Assembly: GCA_000818095.1 (NCBI GenBank)
Contig: CP009417.1
Span: 310,001 to 374,000, forward strand
DNA: 64,000 bases
Reading direction: 5' to 3'
Source of the DNA: Jeotgalibacillus malaysiensis
GTDB lineage: Bacteria; Bacillota; Bacilli; Bacillales; Jeotgalibacillaceae
Each line of letters starts with the position of its first letter. The stretch's first letter is position 1. Both the position numbers and the translations under genes were made by a program. Positions 15,755 to 23,679 of this stretch are shown here, one piece after another. The notes beneath the pieces are model-generated. The model was not told the DNA's origin. It did not search any database and was given only the letters and a program-made list of their open reading frames with translations.

Positions 15755-16728
15755 CCTGCCATCACTCCTTCTTTTTTGAGATGTAATGCTTTCAATGTTG
15801 TTCCCTTCATAACTGCATCAAAGGTGAAAACCTGACAGTGTTTCTTTTCATGTATGCTATTCAAGATGTGAGCCTCATATTTCGGTACAACTGCCATAAA
15901 GCGAACATTCCCTACTCCATACACTTTTTCAATTTCTTTTACGTAATACTCTTCCTGCCACACAAGGTCGGTGTCAGAATCCACTTTTACTTCAATGATG
16001 ACGATATGGTCATTTCTATCTTTTGCCAGGATATCAATACGACCATTTTCAAGACTATACTGTCTCTTGACTGGACGTAATCCGTCTTCCAACAATGACA
16101 GATGCTGATACAGGTATTCTTCCAATCTAGTTTCGGACAATTGTTCCATGTGAGATTCAAATGATAAGTGTGGATGAAGGAGTCGTTCTAGTTTGACTTC
16201 CATTCGAATCGGGAATCTTTCTTCAAGGAAGACGAGATTGTCGATGGAAGCTACTTCGGTGAAGTTTTGGATACGATAAAGGGAGTTTAATTGGTGGAGG
16301 TATTCCTGTTGGAGGATAATGGTGAAGAATGGTTTCTTAGACCACTTGGATTGACGAATTTTAGCTTGTTTTTGAAGGGCTTGCCATTTAAAAAGGATGT
16401 CACGTTCAAAGTCCCCGTCATAGAATAAATAGGCATACCGTTGATGCCAATCAATGCTGATGTTCTGCAGGGATGAGGAAGTTAGTCGAAACGTGTCTCC
16501 CATGAAGGAAACGAGTTGCCCCTCACATTTCCACTCTTCCATGATTGACCGGATGAGATTCCATCGGAGCTGTTTTAAATCGGGATTCGGCACACGTCCT
16601 TTTCGAATCTGTTCTGTGAAGCTCCGAAGCACTAAATACTCATAAAGCTGTCCATCCTTTAACCCATATTGTTTTTCAAGCGTCTCCCAAAAGAGAGCAG
16701 ATAAATCGGATTCATATTGTTGCAAATA
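15751..16728 (-). CDS. NucS-like PD-(D/E)XK endonuclease
   Basis: About 325 aa. A TTG at 16728 has AAAGGAAG seven bases upstream and is preferred; a GTG at 16743 is the alternative. The C-terminal third carries the NucS-type nuclease core: LEEYLYQHLSLLEDGLRPVK, GRIDILAKDRNDHIVIIEVK (catalytic Asp, then ExK) and a QEEYYVKEIEK helix. NucS/EndoMS cut mismatched or branched DNA. The N-terminal 200 residues do not look like the usual NucS dimer domain, so substrate choice may differ. It heads an operon with the coiled-coil and 144-aa genes. Confidence 0.75.
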   Translation of the reverse strand, partial: YLQQYESDLSALFWETLEKQYGLKDGQLYEYLVLRSFTEQIRKGRVPNPDLKQLRWNLIRSIMEEWKCEGQLVSFMGDTFRLTSSSLQNISIDWHQRYAYLFYDGDFERDILFKWQALQKQAKIRQSKWSKKPFFTIILQQEYLHQLNSLYRIQNFTEVASIDNLVFLEERFPIRMEVKLERLLHPHLSFESHMEQLSETRLEEYLYQHLSLLEDGLRPVKRQYSLENGRIDILAKDRNDHIVIIEVKVDSDTDLVWQEEYYVKEIEKVYGVGNVRFMAVVPKYEAHILNSIHEKKHCQVFTFDAVMKGTTLKALHLKKEGVMAG

Positions 16729-16759
16729 ACCACTTCCTTTCACGTTTCTCTCTGTTTTT

Positions 16760-16788
16760 ATTTTATGATATTTTTATACATTAGTCAA
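16760..16788 (-). promoter_or_regulatory. Promoter of the NucS-like operon
   Basis: Minus strand TTGACT (16788-16783), 17-base spacer, TAAAAT (16765-16760). It faces away from the strong rightward promoter only nine bases away, so the two may be co-regulated. Confidence 0.65.
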
Positions 16789-16796
16789 TTTATCAG

Positions 16797-16825
16797 TTGA
16801 CAATTGTTTATATTAGCTCTATAAT
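16797..16825 (+). promoter_or_regulatory. Full consensus promoter of the 206-aa gene
   Basis: TTGACA at 16797-16802, a 17-base spacer and TATAAT at 16820-16825: perfect match at both boxes and optimal spacing. With AAAGGAGAGG before the ATG, very high expression is expected. Confidence 0.9.
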
Positions 16826-16879
16826 TAGAGTATAACAACAAGTTGAAAAAATATTTACCCATAAAGGAGAGGATTCAGT

Positions 16880-17500
16880 ATGGCAAAAGATTACTCGAAG
16901 AAAAACCCACAACAACTCTTGAAGGTGTCTGGTAAAGATACGTTCGTGGAGGTTCTCAACAACGGATTTGAGATTGGCAAAGTGATGATTAACTTCGCCA
17001 AGTATGACGAAAAGAAACCACAAGGTGAACGTATGACAGATAATGTCACGATTTATATGGACATGGACAAAGCGTTGCTTTTGGCGAAAGACATTCTAAG
17101 CGGGAAAATTGCGGCTCTTGCTGAGAAAGAAAAAGCCGGGGGCAAAAAATACCCAGGTGCCATCTTTACAGAAATGGGCGGTACATCTGCGGCGGCGTTG
17201 GCGAACAAAGGGAAATCTCGTCCGGACGGCGGTTCTGAATCACGTCAGTTCAAGATTCAACCAGGTTCAAAAGTTCCGTTCATGTTGGTTGGTGAGCGAG
17301 GTCGTGGTGAAGAAAATGCGACTGGACTTATCGTTCCAAAATCAAGTGAAGTAAAAGTCATGGTTCCGTTTTCGGTAGATGACCTTAAAATCTTCGCCAT
17401 TGTTGTGGAGTCTCATATCAACGCATATCGTGTTGCACGCTATGTAGATGGGTCTGCCATGACGAACTCGTTCCAAGAGAATAAGAACAAAGGAGCGTAA
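16880..17500 (+). CDS. Unknown abundant protein, 206 aa
   Basis: Driven by a perfect consensus promoter, with a strong ribosome site and its own terminator, so it should be one of the most abundant plasmid products. The protein is soluble and basic. It has an N-terminal alpha/beta part (VEVLNNGFEIGKVMINFAKY), a Gly/Ala/Ser-rich flexible middle (AAALANKGKSRPDGGSE) and a C-terminal beta part with a helix (FAIVVESHINAYRVARYV). The layout and likely amount suggest a nucleic-acid-binding or structural protein, but no family is recognised and this is only inference. Confidence 0.7.
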   Translation: MAKDYSKKNPQQLLKVSGKDTFVEVLNNGFEIGKVMINFAKYDEKKPQGERMTDNVTIYMDMDKALLLAKDILSGKIAALAEKEKAGGKKYPGAIFTEMGGTSAAALANKGKSRPDGGSESRQFKIQPGSKVPFMLVGERGRGEENATGLIVPKSSEVKVMVPFSVDDLKIFAIVVESHINAYRVARYVDGSAMTNSFQENKNKGA

Positions 17501-17512
17501 TGCTCTGTTCTG

Positions 17513-17540
17513 CCCCACCATCAGGTGGGGTTTTTCTTTT
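17513..17540 (+). terminator. Terminator after the 206-aa gene
   Basis: CCCCACC ATCA GGTGGGG followed by TTTTTCTTTT, 12 bases after the stop. Strong. Confidence 0.92.
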
Positions 17541-17554
17541 GTCCTAAAACGACT

Positions 17555-17585
17555 AAAAAGGATTATCCCAATGGACAATCCCTTT
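17555..17585 (-). terminator. Terminator after the sigma factor gene
   Basis: Minus strand: AAGGGATTGTCC / GGGATAATCCTT hairpin then TTTAG, facing the rightward terminator of the convergent 206-aa gene. Confidence 0.7.
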
Positions 17586-17588
17586 TCA

Positions 17589-18338
17589 TTATAAATGGAT
17601 GCGTTCGTCTGAATACGTGGCTTCCACATACTTTTTGATTTTATCGATGCAGTTCTTTTGAATTTTTGAGACATTTGCCTGGCTCATATCAATCTCTTCT
17701 GCAATCGTTTTTTGTGTTTTGACCTGCAGACCGTTCAATCCATATCGTGAGTTCATGATATATTGCTCTTGTTCTGTCAGTTGTTCAATCGCCTCCATAA
17801 TAATATCCTTATCTTCAGCGATTTCATATTTATCTTCGATGCTAAGGACTTCTTCATTGGCATGCTCACTCAAGATGTCTTCTAATTCGAAGTTATTTCC
17901 GTTCTTGTCTTGTGAAAGAACCATCCCCATCGAAACAGTATTATCCCGATGCTTTTTCTCTTTGCGTAAGAAGAACTTCACTTCATTTTGCATACAGTTC
18001 ACAGCAAACGTAGAAAGTTTAACTCCACGTTTTTTATCGTAGGCATTGAGAGCTTTTGTAAAGCCCATCATACAGACAGAGAATAATTCATCATATGGAA
18101 GTCGTGTGTTACGGAATTTGTTTGCGACGTGGTGAATCAATTTCTCATTCTCGACGGCATAAATCTCTTTTTCCCACTGTTCAAGTTTCTCCGGGACATA
18201 ATCCTCTTTTGGTTCATCGTCAATAAAAATCAAGATATCCTCTGTGATATCCCCATCCTCTTGCTCCAAAAGCATATCAGCCAACTCTTCTAATCGGACA
18301 GTATCATTTACTACAATTTCTTCTGTATTCACTTCCAA
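17589..18338 (-). CDS. SigK/SigF-like sigma-70 family factor
   Basis: About 249 aa from a TTG at 18338; a GTG at 18332 has better spacing to GGGGG. Region 2 is clear: ENEKLIHHVANKFRNTRLPY, DELFSVCMMGFTKALNAYDK and KLSTFAVNCMQNEVKFFLR. Region 4 is a helix-turn-helix (TQKTIAEEIDMSQANVSKIQ). Overall it resembles sporulation factors of the SigK/SigE/SigF kind, without a pro-sequence and with an acidic N-terminal extension of about 55 residues. It should direct RNA polymerase to a plasmid gene set, possibly the pilus genes (inference). Confidence 0.88.
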   Translation of the reverse strand: MEVNTEEIVVNDTVRLEELADMLLEQEDGDITEDILIFIDDEPKEDYVPEKLEQWEKEIYAVENEKLIHHVANKFRNTRLPYDELFSVCMMGFTKALNAYDKKRGVKLSTFAVNCMQNEVKFFLRKEKKHRDNTVSMGMVLSQDKNGNNFELEDILSEHANEEVLSIEDKYEIAEDKDIIMEAIEQLTEQEQYIMNSRYGLNGLQVKTQKTIAEEIDMSQANVSKIQKNCIDKIKKYVEATYSDERIHL

Positions 18339-18446
18339 TCAACCCCCATCATTTTTTTAGGTCATCAACGTCTGCAACAGATTTCAGGAAAGAAAATCCC
18401 AAAAAGCCACATATTTTATGCGATATCCCGACCAACTATTACCTAT

Positions 18447-18474
18447 AGTATAATTTTATGTTGACTATAGTCTA
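18447..18474 (-). promoter_or_regulatory. Promoter of the sigma factor gene
   Basis: Minus strand TAGACT (18474-18469), 16-base spacer, TATACT (18452-18447). A near-match of the TTGAC-N4-GTCAA element (TTGACTATAGTCTA, 18461-18474) overlaps it. Confidence 0.55.
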
Positions 18475-18532
18475 TTTTGTGCGGTCTAATGCGGTTTGAG
18501 GGGTAACTCCATCAGGGTTAACCTTTCTTTTA

Positions 18533-18561
18533 TTGACTATTGTCAAATTATATTTTATAAT
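18533..18561 (+). promoter_or_regulatory. Promoter of the lipoprotein with exact TTGAC-N4-GTCAA element
   Basis: TTGACT (18533-18538), 17-base spacer, TATAAT (18556-18561). The exact element TTGACTATTGTCAA covers 18533-18546, so it includes the -35 box and eight bases of the spacer. Confidence 0.85.
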
Positions 18562-18617
18562 TTGGTAGACGTGATAGGTTTATATAAGAATAAAACTATT
18601 TAAAAGGAGTGATATGT

Positions 18618-19502
18618 ATGAAACAAAATAAAAGAACGAAGCAAACGAAGAAGTGGGCTGTAGCAGGGCTACTCGGTGCGGTTATGATTACGGGTGTGGC
18701 TTGTAGTAATGAACCGAAAGAACAGGCACCTGGAGCTGACGAACCAGTTCAAATCGCTAAGACGGATGAAAAGAAAGAAGTTGAAAAAGAAGAAGTTCAA
18801 TTAAAAGAGGTTTCCGTTGAAGTGGACTATTCAAAATCCGCACAAGAAATCCTAACGGCTTATTCAGAAGAAGGGATGAGTCGGTTTAAACTTAGCTATC
18901 CTGATACCTACTCTATGGAATATGCCTTAAAGACAATCGGAAGAGAAATGCCGAAGTTTGAAGGAAAAGATTTAAACGGAAAAACTATTACGTCAGACGA
19001 TTATAAGAATAAATCGTATATCGTCAACATTTCCAAATCCACTTGTGAAGTATGTCAAGAACTCGCACCGGTCATTCAAACTCTCGAAAAAGGGGAAGAC
19101 AAGATTCCGGTTATCAACCTCTACCCGATTGATAAATCAGAGGACGTGAAGGCACATCGTGAGAAAACGAAGTGGTCGAAAGACTCTATAGCCATTGTCG
19201 GGGATAAAAACAAGTCCATTGAGAATTTGGCAATCAAAGAGCTTGCCGTAGCAACTGTTCCAACTCTCCTATTTGTTGATAAGAGCGGTAAGATTTCGTA
19301 TATCAATATCGGTTTGACAGATGACGTTCTCTTGTCAGATATGAAGGAGAAAGCATTTGGAGAGGAAAAACTCTATGACTTCGTCCGAAAAGAAATGGTG
19401 AAAGTCGATAAGGATGGAAACGTTGTTAAACAAGAGCCATTAATTGACGAATCGAAAGACGATAAAAAAGTGACAAAGCCAGTAGAACCAAAGAAAGAAT
19501 AA
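18618..19502 (+). CDS. Thioredoxin-like lipoprotein (TlpA/ResA-like)
   Basis: 294 aa from the ATG at 18618, behind AAAAGGAG. A basic signal peptide ends in a lipobox-like TGVAC, so it is probably lipid-anchored outside the membrane. A Glu/Lys-rich spacer precedes a thioredoxin-fold domain at about residues 110-255. The redox motif is CEVC (SKSTCEVCQELAPVI), with the cis-Pro in VATVPTLLFVDKSGK. A charged tail follows. It may form or reshuffle disulphides in exported proteins such as the Cys-containing pseudopilin of Tad-1 (inference). Confidence 0.82.
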   Translation: MKQNKRTKQTKKWAVAGLLGAVMITGVACSNEPKEQAPGADEPVQIAKTDEKKEVEKEEVQLKEVSVEVDYSKSAQEILTAYSEEGMSRFKLSYPDTYSMEYALKTIGREMPKFEGKDLNGKTITSDDYKNKSYIVNISKSTCEVCQELAPVIQTLEKGEDKIPVINLYPIDKSEDVKAHREKTKWSKDSIAIVGDKNKSIENLAIKELAVATVPTLLFVDKSGKISYINIGLTDDVLLSDMKEKAFGEEKLYDFVRKEMVKVDKDGNVVKQEPLIDESKDDKKVTKPVEPKKE

Positions 19503-19504
19503 TA

Positions 19505-19531
19505 GAGGACCGGATATCCGGTTCTTTTTTT
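19505..19531 (+). terminator. Terminator after the lipoprotein gene
   Basis: GAGGACCGGATATCCGGTTC hairpin followed by TTTTTTT, directly after the stop. Confidence 0.9.
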
Positions 19532-19535
19532 GTAT

Positions 19536-19565
19536 AAAAAAGACGCCCATGAAGGACGTCCTTTT
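19536..19565 (-). terminator. Terminator of the Tad-2 distal transcript
   Basis: Minus strand: GACGTCC TTCAT GGGCGTC hairpin then TTTTTTATAC, facing the lipoprotein terminator. Confidence 0.75.
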
Positions 19566-19567
19566 TC

Positions 19568-20323
19568 TTACACATTCGGCTGATTGTTTAACATGCTCAA
19601 TTCAAGATTCACATGGTCAAAGGCTTTTTGCATCTCTTCGTGCATCTTCCCAGTGAGCTCAGGGTCTTCAGGAAGTGCTTCCCATGCTCCGTTTTTAAAA
19701 GAAAGTGCAAATCCAAGCGGTGCAGATAAGCTCTTCACGACATCATTTTCAATATCCATAATAATGACCGTTGCAAACATTGTCATGGAGTGCCGTCTTA
19801 AACGCAAGAACACTCCTTCTCCGACTTGAATGGTCATCCCTTTATTCTTCTGTGGAAGCATCTCTTCCGGTAGATTCTGAATGACAGCCGGCAAGAAGTC
19901 TTTTGGCACTTCGCCAATGTCTGGAGGAAGGTTTTCAGGAGTCAGTACAATCTCTGCCAAGCGATTAAAACGAAGATGTTTGTCATTGATATATGCAAAA
20001 TAGCGTCCACCCACTTCAAGCATAGTCAATAGTGTTGACTCACCAAACGCATTGACGTATTGAATCGTCTTGTTTAATGCGTATTCCGCTCGTTTTTCCA
20101 AGATTTCCTCTGCCATCAATACCTCTTCTTTCGTTGCTGGTCGGTCATACACGCCAGAAATCAGTTTGCCTTCGTCTTCTGGTGACAAGACACCAGGATT
20201 CAGCTGAGTTGCTTGATAATTCTCTAGAATGAAGATGTCGAGACCGATGACACCATCATTTAAAAAATGAACAATCTTCATAAAGTGTAGTTTATCAAAG
20301 TCTGTCATAATAATTTCTTTCAT
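19568..20323 (-). CDS. Hypothetical protein, 251 aa, distal gene of Tad-2
   Basis: Soluble acidic protein with mixed alpha/beta prediction: VGGRYFAYINDKHLRFNRLA in the middle and a long C-terminal helix MHEEMQKAFDHVNLELSML. No family recognised. It follows the prepilin peptidase by 18 bases and ends the Tad-2 transcript, so a cytoplasmic accessory role for that pilus is possible by position only. The start at 20323 has GAAGGGATG upstream at rather wide spacing. Confidence 0.6.
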   Translation of the reverse strand: MKEIIMTDFDKLHFMKIVHFLNDGVIGLDIFILENYQATQLNPGVLSPEDEGKLISGVYDRPATKEEVLMAEEILEKRAEYALNKTIQYVNAFGESTLLTMLEVGGRYFAYINDKHLRFNRLAEIVLTPENLPPDIGEVPKDFLPAVIQNLPEEMLPQKNKGMTIQVGEGVFLRLRRHSMTMFATVIIMDIENDVVKSLSAPLGFALSFKNGAWEALPEDPELTGKMHEEMQKAFDHVNLELSMLNNQPNV

Positions 20324-20341
20324 GTTTTATCATCCCTTCTT

Positions 20342-20848
20342 TTATAAGAAATAAGCTGTGCCATAGAACACTAACGCTCCAATAGCAATAAACGGAGCAA
20401 ACGGCATCAGCGTTTTGCTTCCGAAATTTTTATATACATAAAATGCCCCTACCCAATAGAGTAAGTTTGCGAGTGTCGCAATCAAAAGGACGCCAAGCAT
20501 CGCTTCATATCCTAGCCAAAATCCAACGACAGCTGAAATCTTGATGTCTCCGCCCATCGGTTGATTTTTGATGAATGCAGGAATGAATAAGAACAAGAAT
20601 CCCATGATGAGTCCAGCAACATTACTCCAACCAAATTCCAGTCGAATGGTCTCAAAGGCGAATGCATCCGAAAGTCCAGTTAGTACCATCAAAACAATTG
20701 CCGTAGACAAAAAGAAAATGTTCAGTTTATCTCGAATGAGTTTTGTTTGAAAATCACGAACCCCGGCATACAGCAGAAAGCTGATAAAGATGAATAAAAC
20801 AATGGGTTCATTTAGTAGAGGACTTGCAAATTCCTTGATAAAATCCAT
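20342..20848 (-). CDS. Type IV prepilin peptidase (A24 family), Tad-2
   Basis: 168 aa, a short TadV/CpaA-like form without the methylase half. The catalytic Asp residues are in GVRDFQTKLIRDKLN and in MGGDIKISA (GxGD). Five to six hydrophobic segments fill the rest. AGAGGTGG stands before the ATG. It would process the Tad-2 Flp pilin and TadE-like proteins. Less than 30% similar by eye to the Tad-1 peptidase, so the two clusters have been separate for long. Confidence 0.88.
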   Translation of the reverse strand: MDFIKEFASPLLNEPIVLFIFISFLLYAGVRDFQTKLIRDKLNIFFLSTAIVLMVLTGLSDAFAFETIRLEFGWSNVAGLIMGFLFLFIPAFIKNQPMGGDIKISAVVGFWLGYEAMLGVLLIATLANLLYWVGAFYVYKNFGSKTLMPFAPFIAIGALVFYGTAYFL

Positions 20849-20888
20849 TTTACCACCTCTTTTCTATTCAATATTGTCGCATAAATAA

Positions 20889-20902
20889 TTGACTATTGTC
20901 AA
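20889..20902 (-). promoter_or_regulatory. Exact TTGAC-N4-GTCAA element before the Tad-2 peptidase
   Basis: TTGACTATTGTCAA, 41 bases before the prepilin peptidase start. Read towards the gene it is TTGACAATAGTCAA; no clear -10 box follows at 17 bases, so it may act as an operator or weak promoter. Confidence 0.65.
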
Positions 20903-20904
20903 CA

Positions 20905-20934
20905 TAAAAAGAGCTGGCAGTAAGCCAACCCTTT
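20905..20934 (-). terminator. Terminator after the TadG-like gene
   Basis: Minus strand: GTTGGC TTACT GCCAGC hairpin followed by TCTTTTTATG, just after the stop at 20939. Confidence 0.7.
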
Positions 20935-20938
20935 GTTG

Positions 20939-21592
20939 TTAACGATAAACGAGGCGTGTCACGCTTCGAACAGCTAATGTCTGTTTCCCGTCTTTTGGTT
21001 TATCAATCACTGTCACTTCAAAGTTAGAGCTATTGAAGGAGCTGAACACTTGTGACGTGTAATTGGCTCCTGTATCGAATTGATTCGATGTCTTCACTTC
21101 TAGTTGAACAACAGAGTCAATGACGAATTGTGGACGAGGTGTTGCTTTTTCACCCAACCCTTCATTCGTGTAGCCAAAATCAACATCAAGATTTGTGACT
21201 TGAACACTTGAAATCGTATCGTTTACTTTGATTTGATTGAACAATTCTTCTTTATAAGCATCTTCAATTTTTCGAAGATAATCTTCATCTACAGCCGCTT
21301 CAAGTTCACTTTTAATTTGCTCTTTATTCTTATCTGATGTGAAACGACCGTCTCCAATCTTTTCTTGATAGAGTTCATTCAGGTTGACATGTTTCTTCAG
21401 CGTGTTCCCTCCAGATAAGTCCATGACCGCTTGGACTTCATTGATTGTCCAGCGTTTCGTAATCATGTCTGTGTAAGCGGCAACAGCAATTAGAATAATG
21501 AAAATTAGCATCACCGCAATAATCGAGTAACTTCCTTTCTCATTATTCAATCGGCTCTTCAATCGGGAAGTCGATTTCCCCACTGTTCCCAT
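20939..21592 (-). CDS. TadG-like pseudopilin, Tad-2
   Basis: About 217 aa. The start is uncertain: the ATG at 21592 or, better by ribosome-site spacing, the GTG at 21583; the open frame runs further up inside the previous gene. The N-terminus SRLNNEKGSYSIIAVMLIFI is a basic leader and a membrane helix, as in TadE/TadG proteins. The rest is an extracellular domain with many beta strands (VIDSVVQLEVKTSNQF). It overlaps the end of the upstream TadE-like gene by about 50 bases. Confidence 0.7.
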   Translation of the reverse strand: MGTVGKSTSRLKSRLNNEKGSYSIIAVMLIFIILIAVAAYTDMITKRWTINEVQAVMDLSGGNTLKKHVNLNELYQEKIGDGRFTSDKNKEQIKSELEAAVDEDYLRKIEDAYKEELFNQIKVNDTISSVQVTNLDVDFGYTNEGLGEKATPRPQFVIDSVVQLEVKTSNQFDTGANYTSQVFSSFNSSNFEVTVIDKPKDGKQTLAVRSVTRLVYR

Positions 21593-22313
21593 CTCCCTGT
21601 CCGTCGTCAATAATGTCTTCTTCTTGGTCTGCATCTCCTTCACCTCCTGTGTCTCCACTATCTTCTCCGGTTCCTTCATCTAGGTCAGTACCAGGTTCAT
21701 AGTCTCCGTAATCGGGTTCTTCATATTCATCCAATGGGTCAGAATCATATCTTTCTCCTTTCCAATCATTAAAGTTGTATTTGAACTCGGATACCGAATG
21801 ACGTTCTGCCGTAACTGGACTATCCGGTGCGTTGTCAGCTAAAATAAACCGCATGAGTCTCCATCGATAGCTGGCACTGATTTTCACATCCATCGAGTTC
21901 ATATAATCGACTTTAAAGTTTGTATTCGGCGTCAATCTTCCAGAGCGGATTTCATTCCCTTCATTGTCAAATTCAGTGAGGGTGACAAACCATACACCAT
22001 CTCCGTATTCTCCTAGACCAGAACGCTTCATGCGTTTTTCAATTTTTTGAAGCATTTCGGTACTGGTCAGATAGGCTGTATCACCTCCAGGATAACCTTC
22101 TGGGGTAACGCTCATGACACCACCTTGTTTTGCAAGTGTTCTTGATATATCCGTCGCCTCTTGTCCGACATTAAATCGTTTTCCGCCTACAAGCAGTAAA
22201 TCCACAACGAATGCAACAAAGGTTACAAACAGCAATAGTCCCATTACAAATTCGATGACAGACGACCCTTTTTTATCTTTCATCAATTCCTTAACTCGTT
22301 TATACCAATACAT
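21543..22313 (-). CDS. TadE-like pseudopilin with acidic tail, Tad-2
   Basis: 256 aa. MKDKKGSSVIEFVMGLLLF is the class III prepilin pattern: Gly cleavage site, Glu at +6 region and a membrane helix. After an extracellular domain the last 60 residues are strongly acidic (DPLDEYEEPDYGDYEPGTD and GEGDADQEEDIIDDGQ). Such a tail could bind calcium or lie at the cell surface; this is inference. AAGGCGG precedes the ATG. Confidence 0.75.
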   Translation of the reverse strand: MYWYKRVKELMKDKKGSSVIEFVMGLLLFVTFVAFVVDLLLVGGKRFNVGQEATDISRTLAKQGGVMSVTPEGYPGGDTAYLTSTEMLQKIEKRMKRSGLGEYGDGVWFVTLTEFDNEGNEIRSGRLTPNTNFKVDYMNSMDVKISASYRWRLMRFILADNAPDSPVTAERHSVSEFKYNFNDWKGERYDSDPLDEYEEPDYGDYEPGTDLDEGTGEDSGDTGGEGDADQEEDIIDDGQGDGNSGEIDFPIEEPIE

Positions 22314-22401
22314 TGTCTCACCGCCTTATTGAACATATTGCTGTATTATAGATGCGAGCCTTGGAAAATACACCTAAATGACAGTCGAATCTAGGTACAA
22401 C

Positions 22402-22428
22402 AAAAAAACAGGACAGATTGTCCTGTTT
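22402..22428 (-). terminator. Terminator after the Tad-2 Flp pilin
   Basis: Minus strand: AACAGGACA ATC TGTCCTGTT then TTTTTTG, overlapping the pilin stop. Same arrangement as in Tad-1. Confidence 0.88.
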
Positions 22429-22652
22429 TAGAAACGTCCTTTATCAACATCGAGCTTGCCGTCGTTGACTTGGTCGCTAAGTCCATTTACTGAGTCACCA
22501 GAATCGCTCAAGAATCCTTGAATGTCATCACCAAATGCGTAAAGTGCAAGTGCTAAGATGAATACGACTGAGAACCAGATAATAAGTTCGACGTTAGACG
22601 CCCCTTCTTCCCCACCGCATACAAATTTTGCTCGTTCCATCATGTTTTTCAT
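22428..22652 (-). CDS. Flp-type pilin, Tad-2
   Basis: 74 aa from the ATG at 22652, which follows AAGGGGGAATTTG. GGEEGASNVELIIWFSVVFI gives a leader with the processing site before a +5 Glu and one long membrane helix; the tail is polar and Asp-rich. The leader is longer than in the Tad-1 pilins and contains a Cys. With its own terminator it is likely the main Tad-2 subunit. Confidence 0.8.
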   Translation of the reverse strand: MKNMMERAKFVCGGEEGASNVELIIWFSVVFILALALYAFGDDIQGFLSDSGDSVNGLSDQVNDGKLDVDKGRF

Positions 22653-22779
22653 AATCAAATTCCCCCTTGTTTATATGTTTTATCTTTACTTCCAGCTTTC
22701 GCCTTCCATTTCTGCTATCTTACAATCGTTTCATATCTTTTATAATCGCTCAGACAAGTTTTTCTTGCTCAAGCAAGTT

Positions 22780-23664
22780 TTAGCCACCAAAATTCATCAT
22801 GGCATTTAATGTTGGCAAACCGAAAGCAACAATCATGGTGAGTAGCAAAGGTCCTTGGATAACTGTCGCCATTAATTGACGGTGTCCAATTTTTTCTAAC
22901 ATGACCTCGTATTGCATATCCATAACCTTTTCCCGTTGACCAGAGAAACTTTCTTTTACATCAATTCCTTGTTCCAGGTTCAATTTCACCAAAGAAAAGA
23001 ACTCTTGAATTTCAAAGATATCAACATCATCATTAATTCGTTCAATTGCTTCATGAAGAGAACGCATATTTGTGTTTACCAAGAAAGATTTCATAATACG
23101 TTTCCACTCTGGCGACATATACGGGAATGCTTCCTCAATCGCTTTCGCAAGTGGGATACCTGCAGATAGGTAACCTTGAATGACACGAATGAAATCAGGG
23201 AATGCTTGGAAAACTTTCTTCCGGCGTTCTTTTAATGTATTTTTGAAAAATACATTAAATCCAAAGAATAAAGCAACAAATGCGACAACTCCGAATAATG
23301 GTGCAATCTGATAGACCATGAATCCAACGATAAGACCCAATAGCTTCGTGATGACATTCATCGCCATAAATTGTTCAGGCGTGTAATATACATCCCATCC
23401 TGCCATGCGGAGTTCTTTTTCAAGTGTCTCTCGGTCTTTCATTCGGAATCTTGGCAAGATATGTTTGATAACAGGAGAGGTAATCTTGTCGATTGCCTCT
23501 TTCGTGTCATCATTCACTCGTTTTCCGTCTTCTGTGAATTGAAGTTGACGCATTCGTTTTTGGTGATTTTTATAATTGTCCATCGAGAACAATAGTCCAA
23601 AGAATGAACGGCTAAAGAAGAAAAATAAAACGGCTCCAATCACAACAAATAATACAGTAATCAT
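22780..23664 (-). CDS. TadC-like platform protein, Tad-2
   Basis: 294 aa, AAAAGGAGG before the ATG. One N-terminal helix (ITVLFVVIGAVLFFFFSRSF), a central pair (about residues 105-145) and a C-terminal helix before FGLPTLNAMMNFGG. The F-domain pattern is seen in FPDFIRVIQGYLSAGIPLAKAIEEAF. Works with TadB as the membrane platform. Followed by a 127-base gap and then the pilin gene. Confidence 0.82.
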   Translation of the reverse strand: MITVLFVVIGAVLFFFFSRSFFGLLFSMDNYKNHQKRMRQLQFTEDGKRVNDDTKEAIDKITSPVIKHILPRFRMKDRETLEKELRMAGWDVYYTPEQFMAMNVITKLLGLIVGFMVYQIAPLFGVVAFVALFFGFNVFFKNTLKERRKKVFQAFPDFIRVIQGYLSAGIPLAKAIEEAFPYMSPEWKRIMKSFLVNTNMRSLHEAIERINDDVDIFEIQEFFSLVKLNLEQGIDVKESFSGQREKVMDMQYEVMLEKIGHRQLMATVIQGPLLLTMIVAFGLPTLNAMMNFGG

Positions 23665-23679
23665 TTTCTCGACCTCCTT

